Positions 53,912-62,824 of a stretch of 64,000 nucleotides of DNA are shown here, in pieces (the stretch's first letter is position 1; each line of letters begins with the position of its first letter). The position numbers and the translations under genes are program-made. The DNA lies in the NCBI GenBank assembly GCA_037721215.1, contig JBBJNV010000009.1:1-64000 (forward strand), in the 5' to 3' direction. The notes under the pieces were generated by a model. It did not search any database. It was not told the origin of the DNA and was given only the letters and a program-made list of their open reading frames with translations. Source of the stretch: Gemmatimonadaceae bacterium. GTDB lineage: Bacteria > Gemmatimonadota > Gemmatimonadetes > Gemmatimonadales > Gemmatimonadaceae.

Positions 53912-55020
53912 TGAGCGAGAACCCCGCCGCCGTGCCGATGGCGCGTGCCCGGGTTGCCAACACGGATGGATCGCGCGAGGAAACATCGCTTCTCGCGTTT
54001 CTGAGCGTACTGCTGAAATACCGACGTACGCTCGCGCTTACATCTCTGATTGGCGCACTGATACTCGCCGTGACGTCCGTCACCGAAGCAAGCCTGTATG
54101 AGGCCCGGGCATCGTTCGTTACCCGAGCGGCCCGGTCTGTTTCGCAGGCACCGGGCCCGATGCAACAGCTCGGGTTTGCGGCTGGGACTGGGACCGATCC
54201 ATCGCAGACAACGGTCTTCTACACTGAGCTGGTCAAGAGCAAGGCGATACTTGGTCCGGTCTCCCGGGCGCAGTATGTGGTCGTTACCGACAGCGGCCGT
54301 TCTCGAGGAACGCTCGCATCGTTTTACGGCTTCGGCGGCCAGAACCCTGCTGTTGGCGCGGCGCGCGTCGTCGACGAGCTGCTGAAAAACGTGGATGCAA
54401 GCCTCTATTCACGCACAGGTATCGTCATCGTGAAGGTAAAATCAATCCGGCCGGAGCTGGCGAGCCAGATTGCGTCGAACATACTTGCAGAGCTGAATGC
54501 TCACACCGTGAAGCGCCGGCGGGGTGATGCGATAGCAGAGCGGGCATTTGTTGAACAGCTGCTTGGAGAGGCACTCGCGCGCCTCAGAATTTCAGAGGAG
54601 GACATGAGTCGCTTCCGCGAAATGAACCGCGACTACGAAAACTCGGCGCAGCTTCGCATGCAGAATGACCGGCTCGCTCGCGCCGTCAGCATGCAACAGG
54701 AGATTTACACCCGGATGGCAGGAGCATACGAGCAGGCGAGGATCGAGGAAGCGCGGGACCTTTCCCCAATAACGATCGTAGAACCGCCGGAGACCCCAGT
54801 GTCACCTGAGACCGGCACCGCGGTACGCAAAACCCTGCTCGGTCTGATCACCGGCCTGCTCGTGGGAATCGTCGCCGCGTTTCTCACGGAGCGCATGAGG
54901 GAGACTCGAGCGGCGCGCACGCCCGCGCTCGCGGAACTCCGCCGGCAGCGTGCTGAAGCGCTGGCCGGCCTCGCAACCGCGGTACCCTTTGGGCGGTTGC
55001 TCGGGCGGCGCGAGAAATAA
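53911..55020 (+). CDS. Wzz/polysaccharide co-polymerase-like protein (copy 2)
   Basis: The 369-residue protein has a membrane helix near residues 42-60, a periplasmic domain with helical stretches (RISEEDMSRFREMN), the motif DLSPITIVEPPETPVSP near 285, and a second helix near 310-328. It is a paralogue of the protein at 8966; both share ITIVEPPE just before the second helix. With the Wzy-like and WecA-like genes nearby, this copy is likely to set chain length in the Wzy route. It begins at the WecA stop (TGATG). Confidence 0.83.
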   Translation: MSENPAAVPMARARVANTDGSREETSLLAFLSVLLKYRRTLALTSLIGALILAVTSVTEASLYEARASFVTRAARSVSQAPGPMQQLGFAAGTGTDPSQTTVFYTELVKSKAILGPVSRAQYVVVTDSGRSRGTLASFYGFGGQNPAVGAARVVDELLKNVDASLYSRTGIVIVKVKSIRPELASQIASNILAELNAHTVKRRRGDAIAERAFVEQLLGEALARLRISEEDMSRFREMNRDYENSAQLRMQNDRLARAVSMQQEIYTRMAGAYEQARIEEARDLSPITIVEPPETPVSPETGTAVRKTLLGLITGLLVGIVAAFLTERMRETRAARTPALAELRRQRAEALAGLATAVPFGRLLGRREK

Positions 55021-55152
55021 TCCATAGACTCAACTAGTTGTCCGCAGTCCGAAGCAAGTCTTTTGATCCGCAATCAGTCCGCAGTTCGCACTGGCCGTTA
55101 GTACGCAGTCCGCATTGACCGTCCGTTCATCGTTCGCTACTCACGCCGACCG
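55021..55152. repeat. Convergent intergenic spacer with short CAGTCCGCA-type repeats
   Basis: The spacer between wzz copy 2 and the minus-strand Wzi gene contains several imperfect copies of a nine-base word: CCGCAGTCCG, CAGTCCGCAGTTCGCA, CGCAGTCCGCA and related CCGTCCG/GTTCG pieces within about 90 bases. No U-tract terminator is visible. The palindrome CAACTAGTTG at 55031-55040 is the only clear inverted repeat. Confidence 0.5.
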
Positions 55153-56892
55153 TCAGAAATTCTGCCTGACCACCAGAGCCAGCGTACCATTCAACCTGTC
55201 CCCCCTGAAATTACGATTTAAATTCGACGTAACGACAGCTTTTCCTGTAATGTCAAACGGTCCGACGAATCGACCCACCTCTGTGCCCAGGGAGTTCTGG
55301 ACGTCAACCGGCTTGGCTATGGCTGGCCCGGTCACGTACCCCGGCGATTGAAGTTCCCGATTGGTCACCCTCGATACAAAGGCCGTAATCCGCCCTCGCT
55401 GCGTAAACCGGTCGAAGGCGAACATCTGCGCCGAGCCGCTACCCGGTCCAACGTTTGCTCCAAGCATCTGACCGCGGTTGGTGTGTCCCTGGCGAAGCGG
55501 CGCGTGCAGATAGATGGAGCCCTCTCCACGCGTGCGCGTGCCCGCCGAGGCTTCGAATGTGAAAACCTCACCGCGAATTGCGTTCATTACGACAGGTCCG
55601 AGCCAGGCCTTTCTGAATCCGATATTGGTCGTCGCCGCGTGATCGGGCTCCAAGAGAAGATCGCGGAGATCGGCGGCAAAGTCTTCGCGTCCGTACTCTC
55701 CGTAAACCTCGAAGCCACTCGCGGGCGGAGCCCATCTCAGGAATAGCGAGGCAAGCTGGTTTTCTCTCAGACTCGTGTTGTCGCCGAGCACAACAGTGTC
55801 TTCGGCCTGGAGGCGCCGCTTGAAGATATTCTGAAGCGGCAGCTTGAGGTTGCTCGCTGAGAAACCGCTTTCCTGGGTTGCCGCGTGGAAGAAGCGGGTT
55901 CCTCCGATCTCGAGGCCTCTTATGCCCCGAATCTGAGCAACGCCGACGAGCCCAGCCATAAAGCGACGCTTGCCTGGCAGCTCGAAATTCTGGAAATAAT
56001 CGGGCCCTGTCACCGAAGAGTAAGGCGATTGATCGAGCGTACCGTAAACGAGACGGCCGTGGAGTGATCCGATACCGATGCTGGCAGGACGGGAAGAACC
56101 GATGAACGCGTGCGGAAACCCGCCGGCATTGTTGCCTAGCACATACGGATACACCGTAGTCGGGCCCCACCATTGGCTCGCCGTCGACAGCCCGGCACCG
56201 ACTCCCCCGGCATCCACCCGGATGGTGCTCTCGCCAAGATCAATCCGGGTGTAAGGAGCGGTCCCAAACCGCTGCGGACGATCGATTCCGAATGGAAACT
56301 GTCCGTCGGCAAAGCGAAGGCGTCCGTTGAGGCCGTTGGACAGCAATGGAAACGACTGGTTCTCCGCCCGGAAAGCCACGGGTGCCAACGTCGCTGAAAA
56401 TGCCCCGTAGCGTGCGGCCACCCCGGCCTGGAACGTCGTCGTCAGTCCCTTACCCGTCCACACGACCCCATCGTTCCCTCCGAAGGGGTAAGCGGAATTC
56501 ACCGAAAACCCCAGCGTGGGACGTATGTAGTCCCATGTAAATCCGGTTCGTGACTGCCTGCCCAGAGAGTACCTTGCGGCCCATGGATGACGCGCGTCTG
56601 TCGACGCCAGACCGTCCACCTCCGACGGAGAGAACCCGCGTATGCTCCATGTATAGGGAGGCGACTTGCCAGCTGTCTGAATGTACCGCAGATAGCTTTC
56701 CATCTCGCTTCCGGCAAAAACTTCGCTTCGGCCCCCGGCATTGGACTGGCCATACGCAGGTGTGTTCACCAGCGCCATCGCCGCCACAAGCATGTATGCC
56801 TGCGCCGGACCTCTGCACCACGAAACGGCTCGAGTCCCGCCAGGGATAAGCAGCACCCGGGCAACGGGACAGACTTTACTCATTACTCTCAC
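55153..56892 (-). CDS. wzi: Wzi-like capsule-assembly outer-membrane barrel (copy 1)
   Basis: The 579-residue frame contains a signal sequence ending near residue 49 (MLVAAMALVNTPAYGQ), so the true start may be the Met at residue 34 (base 56793) rather than 56892. The mature protein alternates short polar and hydrophobic strands and carries QWWGPTTVYPYVLGNNAGGF PHAF, the Wzi signature. It ends VVRQNF, a terminal aromatic expected for barrel insertion. Wzi-like proteins anchor or organise capsule at the outer surface. A divergent paralogue lies upstream. Confidence 0.85.
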   Translation of the reverse strand: MRVMSKVCPVARVLLIPGGTRAVSWCRGPAQAYMLVAAMALVNTPAYGQSNAGGRSEVFAGSEMESYLRYIQTAGKSPPYTWSIRGFSPSEVDGLASTDARHPWAARYSLGRQSRTGFTWDYIRPTLGFSVNSAYPFGGNDGVVWTGKGLTTTFQAGVAARYGAFSATLAPVAFRAENQSFPLLSNGLNGRLRFADGQFPFGIDRPQRFGTAPYTRIDLGESTIRVDAGGVGAGLSTASQWWGPTTVYPYVLGNNAGGFPHAFIGSSRPASIGIGSLHGRLVYGTLDQSPYSSVTGPDYFQNFELPGKRRFMAGLVGVAQIRGIRGLEIGGTRFFHAATQESGFSASNLKLPLQNIFKRRLQAEDTVVLGDNTSLRENQLASLFLRWAPPASGFEVYGEYGREDFAADLRDLLLEPDHAATTNIGFRKAWLGPVVMNAIRGEVFTFEASAGTRTRGEGSIYLHAPLRQGHTNRGQMLGANVGPGSGSAQMFAFDRFTQRGRITAFVSRVTNRELQSPGYVTGPAIAKPVDVQNSLGTEVGRFVGPFDITGKAVVTSNLNRNFRGDRLNGTLALVVRQNF

Positions 56893-57053
56893 TCTTAACG
56901 GAAGGTTTGCAGGGCTCTGGCGCGAGCGCTAGCTTAACGCGTGCCGCGCCGATGCGGACAGCCAGTATAGTTACTGTCGCGCACGACGTGGAGCAAGCAA
57001 TTCGCCTTGGCCCGATCCGCATCGCGCGACAATTTACCATATTTTCATCTAAA
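56893..57053. promoter_or_regulatory. Divergent promoter region between two Wzi paralogues
   Basis: About 160 bases separate the two barrel genes. A TATACT (minus) / TATAGT (plus) element overlaps at 56966-56972 and could serve as a -10 in either direction, though neither has a good -35 at 17 bases. An AT-rich stretch lies just before the plus-strand ATG. An in-frame plus extension up to 56907 exists but lacks a signal peptide at its start. Confidence 0.3.
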
Positions 57054-58718
57054 ATGCGTCCAGACCTGCGCTTGCAGCGTTTTATCTTTGCCGCGTCGTT
57101 GAACGTCCTCTTGATCGGCGCGCCTGAGCGATCGGGTGCACAGGCTGCCCCGGAACCGATCGCGTTGACCCAGGGAGTCATCACCGTCAGCGGAGACTCC
57201 GTCGACAGATTGCGACTCGCTCAACTGGAAGGCCGTGCCCCGTTGGGCGGTCTCATGCTGCGATCAACGTCGTCCCTCATGGATGCCCGCCCTGCCGGTA
57301 CTGCGGCGCGCGCATTCACCATCGTCTTTCCACAGTTCACCTTTATCGCCAACAGCGAGCTCCCGTTCGGTCAGAACGATGGCTCGCTCTGGGCGGGAAA
57401 GGGCGCGAACGCGCGCATCCTTGGCGGGTTCACGGCGACTCTTGGCCCCATCCGGGTTGTGGCCATCCCGGAGTTCGCTTACTCAGCCAACAACCGACTT
57501 TCGATCAATCCAATCGACGAGCGATTTGCCCAGCCACTTCCGGCCGGTCGCAGCCGGTTCTCATCGCCGTTCAATATCTATCCGTACTCAGCGGACATGC
57601 CATACCGTTTCGGCGATAAGTCAATGAGCAAGATCTCGGGCGGTCAGTCGTCGGTCACGTTCTCGGCAGGGCCAATTCAGGCAGGCGCGGCAACCGAAAA
57701 CGAGTGGTGGGGCCCGGCAATACGGAATCCGATTGTGATGAGTGACAACGCACCTGGATTCCCGCATGCGTTTCTGCGAACCGGTCGGCCGGTTGAGACT
57801 TTTCTCGGGCTTCTCGAAGGGCGGTGGATAGTAGGCGGGCTGAAGGAGTCGGACTTTTTTAACGACGATATCACCGACGATGTACGCTCGCTGAGCGCTC
57901 TCGCGGTGACCTGGAGGAGAAACGCAGCGTCGGGGCTGACACTAGGGGCGACGCGTTCTGTGTTTGCCCCGGCCAACGGTTACAGCGAGGTCCCCGCGAG
58001 CGCGTTCGACGTCCTCAGGAACACAGGTCATCCCAATGCCCGTGCGATAGACGATTCGGCAACTGTGACCGGCCCCGATCAGATACTGTCGGTTTTCGCC
58101 CGATGGGCCTTGCCACGGTTCGGCCTCGAAAGCTATGTCGAGTGGGGTAGAGCCGAACTACCCATTTCGCCCCGGGATTTTTTTGAACAGCCGAATCATA
58201 CGCGGGGATATTCCGCAGGCCTCCAGTGGGTGCGCCCACTTGGGACGGAGGGATCGCGGCTTCGAATTCAGGGTGAGCTCACCAACGTCGAGCAAAGCAC
58301 CTCCTACCGATTTCGTCCCGGTGGTTCATTTTACACCAGCCGCGCCGTCGCTCAGGGTTACACGAACGAAGGCCAGCTGCTCGGAGCAGGACTGGGCCCC
58401 GGCTCATCCGGCCAATGGGTGGCTGGTGACTACTACAACGGACCGTGGCAGTTCGGCCTCAATATCGGTCGCATTCGCTTCAACAACGACGCGTTCTTCC
58501 GGCAAACGTACGCCCACCGCTGCGGCCACGACGTCACTGTATACCCGGGTTTGCGGGCGAGCTACTCCAGCAGCTACTTTCGCTTCTCGGCCGATTACGC
58601 GTCAGCAAGCCGGTACAATTCGTTCTTTCAGAACAAATTGAGCTGTGAAGGGGGCGGCGAAGGGAGCGACCGGTCGAACAGATATCTGGCGGTCACGCTT
58701 ACGACGTTCGGATTCTGA
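57054..58718 (+). CDS. wzi: Wzi-like capsule-assembly outer-membrane barrel (copy 2)
   Basis: ATG 57054 gives a proper signal peptide (residues 1-27, ending SGAQA) on a 554-residue protein; longer starts do not. The mature part has NSELPFGQNDGSLWAGKG, ENEWWGPAIRNPIVMSDNAP and GFPHAF, matching the Wzi family and the minus-strand paralogue (the shared NDG-x-x-W-GKG, WWGP and GFPHAF blocks). It ends LTTFGF, an aromatic barrel terminus. Two differing barrels may serve two polymers or form a mixed assembly. Confidence 0.86.
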   Translation: MRPDLRLQRFIFAASLNVLLIGAPERSGAQAAPEPIALTQGVITVSGDSVDRLRLAQLEGRAPLGGLMLRSTSSLMDARPAGTAARAFTIVFPQFTFIANSELPFGQNDGSLWAGKGANARILGGFTATLGPIRVVAIPEFAYSANNRLSINPIDERFAQPLPAGRSRFSSPFNIYPYSADMPYRFGDKSMSKISGGQSSVTFSAGPIQAGAATENEWWGPAIRNPIVMSDNAPGFPHAFLRTGRPVETFLGLLEGRWIVGGLKESDFFNDDITDDVRSLSALAVTWRRNAASGLTLGATRSVFAPANGYSEVPASAFDVLRNTGHPNARAIDDSATVTGPDQILSVFARWALPRFGLESYVEWGRAELPISPRDFFEQPNHTRGYSAGLQWVRPLGTEGSRLRIQGELTNVEQSTSYRFRPGGSFYTSRAVAQGYTNEGQLLGAGLGPGSSGQWVAGDYYNGPWQFGLNIGRIRFNNDAFFRQTYAHRCGHDVTVYPGLRASYSSSYFRFSADYASASRYNSFFQNKLSCEGGGEGSDRSNRYLAVTLTTFGF

Positions 58719-58740
58719 CAAGCGCTGCTTCGCAGCGATC

Positions 58741-59481
58741 CTAGGCGACAGCGGCGCGACTTCGCACGATTTGCGTTGCGCCGGGAGGGGGGCCGGCCGG
58801 CAATGGCCGCTCGCGCTTGACGATTTCGAGTAGTTCAGGCGTCGCGCCGAGTCCGCTGGCCATCGCGTGTACGGCAACGAGTGCACTTGCGCGGTTCATT
58901 GCCCCCAATACCGTCAGGTGAATCACCCTCAGGTCACGCGCGATGCTTGGATGAGCATTCACGTATAAAAGACCGAGCCGCGATTTCCACGGACGTATGA
59001 CCTGATTGTATCTGAGATCGGGGTCGTCACTTCCTTCCAGTATCTCGCCTTCATCCGCAAATACTATCGATGCGAGATCGGTGATACCCGGGCGTACAGT
59101 CAGCAGCTGTTTTTCATCGGGGGTGTAGAGCGCGGTCTCGCGCTCGACGTTCGGTCGCGGGCCAACAAGCGACATTTCGCCGCGCAGCACATTCCACAGC
59201 TGTGGAATCTCGTCGAGCTTGAACCGGCGGATAAATCTGCCCAGTGACGTGATGCGCGGATCGTTGCCAGCAGTCGAGTCGACACCGGAGGTGTCGGCGC
59301 GAATTACCATCGAGCGGAACTTCACCATCCGGAACGTTCTCTCACCCCGCCCAACGCGGTTTGCGATGTAGAAAGGCGAGTGATAATCCTGCAGATAAAT
59401 TGCGATCGAGAGTACGACAAGAAGCGGCAGCAGCGCGACGAGTCCAGCGAGCGCAACCGCGATGTCCAGCGTACGCTTCAT
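58741..59481 (-). CDS. Bacterial sugar transferase (PglC/WcaJ C-terminal type), polyprenyl-phosphate glycosyl-1-phosphate transferase
   Basis: The 246-residue protein has a short N-terminal membrane segment (residues 8-28) and the full catalytic domain: RTFRMVKFRSM, RFIRRFKLDEIPQLWNVLRG and EMSLVGPRP, then VRPGITDLASI. It lacks the multi-helix N-terminal part of WcaJ/WbaP, so it is the small PglC type. It moves a sugar phosphate to undecaprenyl phosphate. As it duplicates the role of the WecA-like enzyme, it may start a second glycan. Its ATG overlaps the stop of the E1-beta gene. Confidence 0.93.
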   Translation of the reverse strand: MKRTLDIAVALAGLVALLPLLVVLSIAIYLQDYHSPFYIANRVGRGERTFRMVKFRSMVIRADTSGVDSTAGNDPRITSLGRFIRRFKLDEIPQLWNVLRGEMSLVGPRPNVERETALYTPDEKQLLTVRPGITDLASIVFADEGEILEGSDDPDLRYNQVIRPWKSRLGLLYVNAHPSIARDLRVIHLTVLGAMNRASALVAVHAMASGLGATPELLEIVKRERPLPAGPPPGATQIVRSRAAVA

Positions 59482-60491
59482 TCGAACGTTTCTTGCTGTG
59501 CTCCGACGAGCGCGAGTCCGCGCTGGACGATGTAATCGACGGTGGGATAGTAGCTGCGCTCGAGCGGATTACTCGTTGGCGCAGGTGCGTCAGGGAGAGT
59601 CACTCTCCGCGGCGATGCGCGCATGAGTCGGGGATCGACGGCTTCGACGATTGACGCGATAACCTCAGCAGCCATGCCACAGCTTCGCCAGTCACCGTCC
59701 ACCGCCAGCACACGCCCCGTTTTCCTCACTGACTTGATCATCAGAGTTGCATCGAGCGGGTTGAGCACTCTGATATCGATGACATCGCATTCGATTCCAT
59801 TTGCGCTAAGCCGCGCCGCGGCCTCGCGGCACAGGTGCGCGCTGTAGCTGCAACCCACGAGCGTCAAATCCTGCCCCGACCGGGTGAGGCGCGGGCCCTC
59901 GCTCGCAAGGTTCCGCTCTTCAATCGGAGGGAGCTCTTCTTCAAGTCCGTAGAGCCATCTGTCATCGAGGTACAGCACTGGATCATCGGACAGGACACTC
60001 GCGATAAGAAGGTCGCGTGCGTCCGTCGGTGTCGACGGCATCACCACTCGTAAACCGGGGATGTGAGCGAACCAGGATTGCAGTGACTGTGAATGCTGAG
60101 CGCCCTGTTCGCCCCCGCGGTTTATGATCGCCCGGATAGTAATTGGAGCGGACACCTGTCCGCCAAACATCGATCGCCACTTTGCGGCCTGAGTGACGAT
60201 CTGATCGACCGCGAGCAGCATGAAGTCGACCCGCGGATGAATGACGATTGGGCGGTATCCGCAGAGAGCGGCGCCCAGTGCAGCTCCGGTGCATCCAAGC
60301 TCGGACACCGGCGTGTCGATCACGCGCTCGCGCCCAAACTGGCTATCGAGGTCGGTCATCGAGTTGCCGACGTACCACGGGCTCCACAATCCCTGGCCAA
60401 TTGTAAATACCGAAGGATGACTCGCCAGCAGATACTCGAAGCCATCACGAATGGCGGCGCCGTACCCGGTGGTCACTGGCGCCTGCTTCAA
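59478..60491 (-). CDS. Thiamine-diphosphate enzyme, 2-oxoacid dehydrogenase E1 beta-like subunit
   Basis: TTG 60491 overlaps the E1-alpha stop by four bases (GTG 60476 is an alternative). The 337-residue protein has TGYGAAIRDGFEYLLASHP, VIDTPVSELGCTGAALGAAL, RGGEQGAQHSQSLQSWFAHI and PGLRVVMPSTPTDARDLL, the transketolase-type middle and C-terminal domains of E1 beta. With E1 alpha it forms an alpha2-beta2 decarboxylating unit. No E2 or E3 gene is nearby, so it probably works without lipoyl transfer, perhaps adding an activated two-carbon unit to a sugar. Substrate unknown. Confidence 0.88.
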   Translation of the reverse strand: MKQAPVTTGYGAAIRDGFEYLLASHPSVFTIGQGLWSPWYVGNSMTDLDSQFGRERVIDTPVSELGCTGAALGAALCGYRPIVIHPRVDFMLLAVDQIVTQAAKWRSMFGGQVSAPITIRAIINRGGEQGAQHSQSLQSWFAHIPGLRVVMPSTPTDARDLLIASVLSDDPVLYLDDRWLYGLEEELPPIEERNLASEGPRLTRSGQDLTLVGCSYSAHLCREAAARLSANGIECDVIDIRVLNPLDATLMIKSVRKTGRVLAVDGDWRSCGMAAEVIASIVEAVDPRLMRASPRRVTLPDAPAPTSNPLERSYYPTVDYIVQRGLALVGAQQETFE

Positions 60492-61612
60492 CGCTTCTGG
60501 GCCATGGTGCCGCTGTAGACGCGAGTCAGCAACGCCTTCGCGGGCGGGTAACCGTCGTGAGTCGCGGTTGCCCACGCTTCTTCGACGACCGCGTGTGCGT
60601 CGGTCCAGTAGCTTTTCAGCTGCTGGCGGTTGAGCGTGCCGAGCTTGTCCAGCGCAACTGCCAGCCGGCTGATGGGGTCACGCAGCTTCCAGCGCGTGAG
60701 GTCATCCTTTCGCTTTACTCCGACATCCTCGTCCTCACGGTGACCAACGTGCCCGCGCCACCGATATGTAACGAGCTCGAGGAAGCGTGGTCCCTCGCCG
60801 GCACGAATTGCATCCACCGCTTCCTTTGTAACTGCGCGTACCGCCACCAGATCGTTGCCGTCGGCGCGGGCCCATGCCACCCGATGCGCCTCCGCGTAAC
60901 GGCAAACCGAGGAGTCCGGCTGACGCAGATTGATGTGCAGATGGCTGGAGAAAAAATTGTTTTCGCAGACGAAAAGCACCGGGGCCTTCAGTACCGCCGC
61001 CAGATTCATCGACTCGTGGAACGCACCTTCCTCGGTCGCCCCGTCTCCGAAGAAAGAGACTGCCATTTCTCCCCGACCGTCCATCTTTGCGGCGAGGCCG
61101 GCACCAACGGCGATCGGAATGGTGGCCCCGACAATTGGCACGGTGCCGAACAAGCCGTTCGGGATATCGATGAGGTGCATGGATCCACCCATTCCGCGCG
61201 ACACCCCTGTGTCCTTGCCCTGAACTTCCGCAAGCAGTCCGTGCGGTGAGCCCCCGAGAGCGAGATAGTGCCCGTGCGAGCGGTGGGCCCCGAATACTCG
61301 GTCGCCCTGCCTGACAAATCCCGCTACGCCAACGGCCGGCGCCTCCTGCCCGATGGCAAGGTGACAGGGGCATTTCACGACGCCTTGCGAGACCATATCG
61401 CCAATTTTTTCCTCTACAACCCGGATCAGTATCATCCGTTGCAATCCCGGCAACAGCGCTTCCGTATCGTCCCGGTCTATCGAGATGGGCTCATGGTACC
61501 GTTCTGCATCGGCGAGGATCCCAAGCGACGATGCATCACGGTGAGCGTTGGAGCCAATGCTAACTGAGATAGAAGCTCCTGACGCGGTCGCAGATGTATT
61601 CCACTTCATCAT
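60488..61612 (-). CDS. Thiamine-diphosphate enzyme, 2-oxoacid dehydrogenase E1 alpha-like subunit
   Basis: The 374-residue protein carries the thiamine-diphosphate motif FFGDGATEEGAFHESMN at 187-203 ending in VCENN at 215-219, plus CPCHLAIGQEAPAVGV and GAHRSHGHYLALGG, all typical of E1 alpha. The N-terminal 50 residues are atypical and overlap the end of the aminotransferase gene by 53 bases; ATG 61612 or 61609 is the likely start. It sits between an aminotransferase and its beta partner, not in a pyruvate dehydrogenase operon, so a sugar-specific role is likely. Confidence 0.88.
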   Translation of the reverse strand: MMKWNTSATASGASISVSIGSNAHRDASSLGILADAERYHEPISIDRDDTEALLPGLQRMILIRVVEEKIGDMVSQGVVKCPCHLAIGQEAPAVGVAGFVRQGDRVFGAHRSHGHYLALGGSPHGLLAEVQGKDTGVSRGMGGSMHLIDIPNGLFGTVPIVGATIPIAVGAGLAAKMDGRGEMAVSFFGDGATEEGAFHESMNLAAVLKAPVLFVCENNFFSSHLHINLRQPDSSVCRYAEAHRVAWARADGNDLVAVRAVTKEAVDAIRAGEGPRFLELVTYRWRGHVGHREDEDVGVKRKDDLTRWKLRDPISRLAVALDKLGTLNRQQLKSYWTDAHAVVEEAWATATHDGYPPAKALLTRVYSGTMAQKR

Positions 61613-62690
61613 CCGTAAGGGACGTATTCATCGGCAGGAGGAAGCATCGCGTAAAGAGCAGGTCCGTGAACGGCAGTCGAACGTTCTTGAAGCCGAGCCC
61701 CTCGAACTGATGCACGGGTTTGCCTGCCCACTGGATTATCGTCCGAACCCCATCCTTTTCGAGCTGAGCGCGGAGCTCGTCACGACGTCCAGACTCGACC
61801 TCGTAGTTCTGGTAGACGTCGAAATGATCCGGATCGTTATCCGGGCCGGCAGGCAGGACGAGATCGTCAATCATGCCAAGGCCCTCGCGGTAGAGTCGCG
61901 CGATTTGGCGGCGGCGGTCGATCTCGCTGTGCATTTGCCGGAACTTCACGTTGAGAACCGCCGCGTGGAGGTTGTCCAGCCGTGAATTCAATCCCCACGT
62001 GACAACTGTCCCGCTGTCGTCGCGGCCGTGGTCACGCAGCAATCCCATCATTCTCGCCATCTCCGGATCGTTCGTCGTCAACCCCCCGCCATCACCAAAA
62101 CAGCCCAGGATTTTTGCCGGATAAAAACTGAATTCGGCGGCGGCGCCGAAACTTCCGGCGTTGCGACCTTTGAACTTCGACCCGAGCGCCTGAGCTGCGT
62201 CTTCGATGATAAGGAGCTGGTGCCGGCTGGCAATCGTCTGGATCGCAGCCATGTCGCAGGTGCGGCCGTTCAGCTGGACGGGCATGATCGCACGTGTACG
62301 CGAAGTCACTGCTGCCGCTGCCGATGCGGGGTCGATCATATGGTCGGCTCCACATTCCACGAGGACAGGCGTGGCCCCGGCAAAGTGAATGGAAGCCGCT
62401 GATGCGACATAGGTGTGTGATGGCACTATGACTTCGTCGCCAGAACCGATTCCCGCTGCTCTCAGCGCGATGATCAGCGCATCGGTCCCGTTGGCGACAC
62501 CAAGCCCGTACTTCGTCCCCGTAAAGCCTGCCAGCGCAGTCTCGAACTCGACGAGATCGCTCTGAAGTATGAACGCGCCCCTGTCCATGACGGCCGTCAT
62601 GACAGCAAGTATCTCATCTCGCTGCTGAGCGAAAAGATGAGGATACCGGAAAAAGGGAATCGACATCGAGGTGGACGAGGGGGCTGTCAT
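61560..62690 (-). CDS. DegT/DnrJ/EryC1/StrS sugar aminotransferase
   Basis: The 376-residue PLP enzyme has LGVANGTDALIIALRAAGIG, VPSHTYVASAASIHFAGATP, IIEDAAQALGSKFKGRNAG (Asp164) and FSFYPAKILGCFGDGG (Lys193), matching QdtB/FdtB-like 3-aminotransferases. It would add an amino group to a keto sugar. Placement directly before the E1 alpha/beta pair suggests the three act in one branch. The start ATG 62690 follows 134 bases of spacer; Met9 (base 62666) could also be the start. Confidence 0.9.
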   Translation of the reverse strand: MTAPSSTSMSIPFFRYPHLFAQQRDEILAVMTAVMDRGAFILQSDLVEFETALAGFTGTKYGLGVANGTDALIIALRAAGIGSGDEVIVPSHTYVASAASIHFAGATPVLVECGADHMIDPASAAAAVTSRTRAIMPVQLNGRTCDMAAIQTIASRHQLLIIEDAAQALGSKFKGRNAGSFGAAAEFSFYPAKILGCFGDGGGLTTNDPEMARMMGLLRDHGRDDSGTVVTWGLNSRLDNLHAAVLNVKFRQMHSEIDRRRQIARLYREGLGMIDDLVLPAGPDNDPDHFDVYQNYEVESGRRDELRAQLEKDGVRTIIQWAGKPVHQFEGLGFKNVRLPFTDLLFTRCFLLPMNTSLTDDEVEYICDRVRSFYLS

Positions 62691-62824
62691 GCTTTGATGC
62701 GAATCAGTTTCCGAAACGGGTGGCGGAGAGCCCGGCGACGCTTCGCGAGAAAGTGCTCAACTCGCCAACTGTTTGTCAGGGTGCAATTTATCTCACCTGA
62801 GGCCGGGAGTGCCAGTGTACCCCT

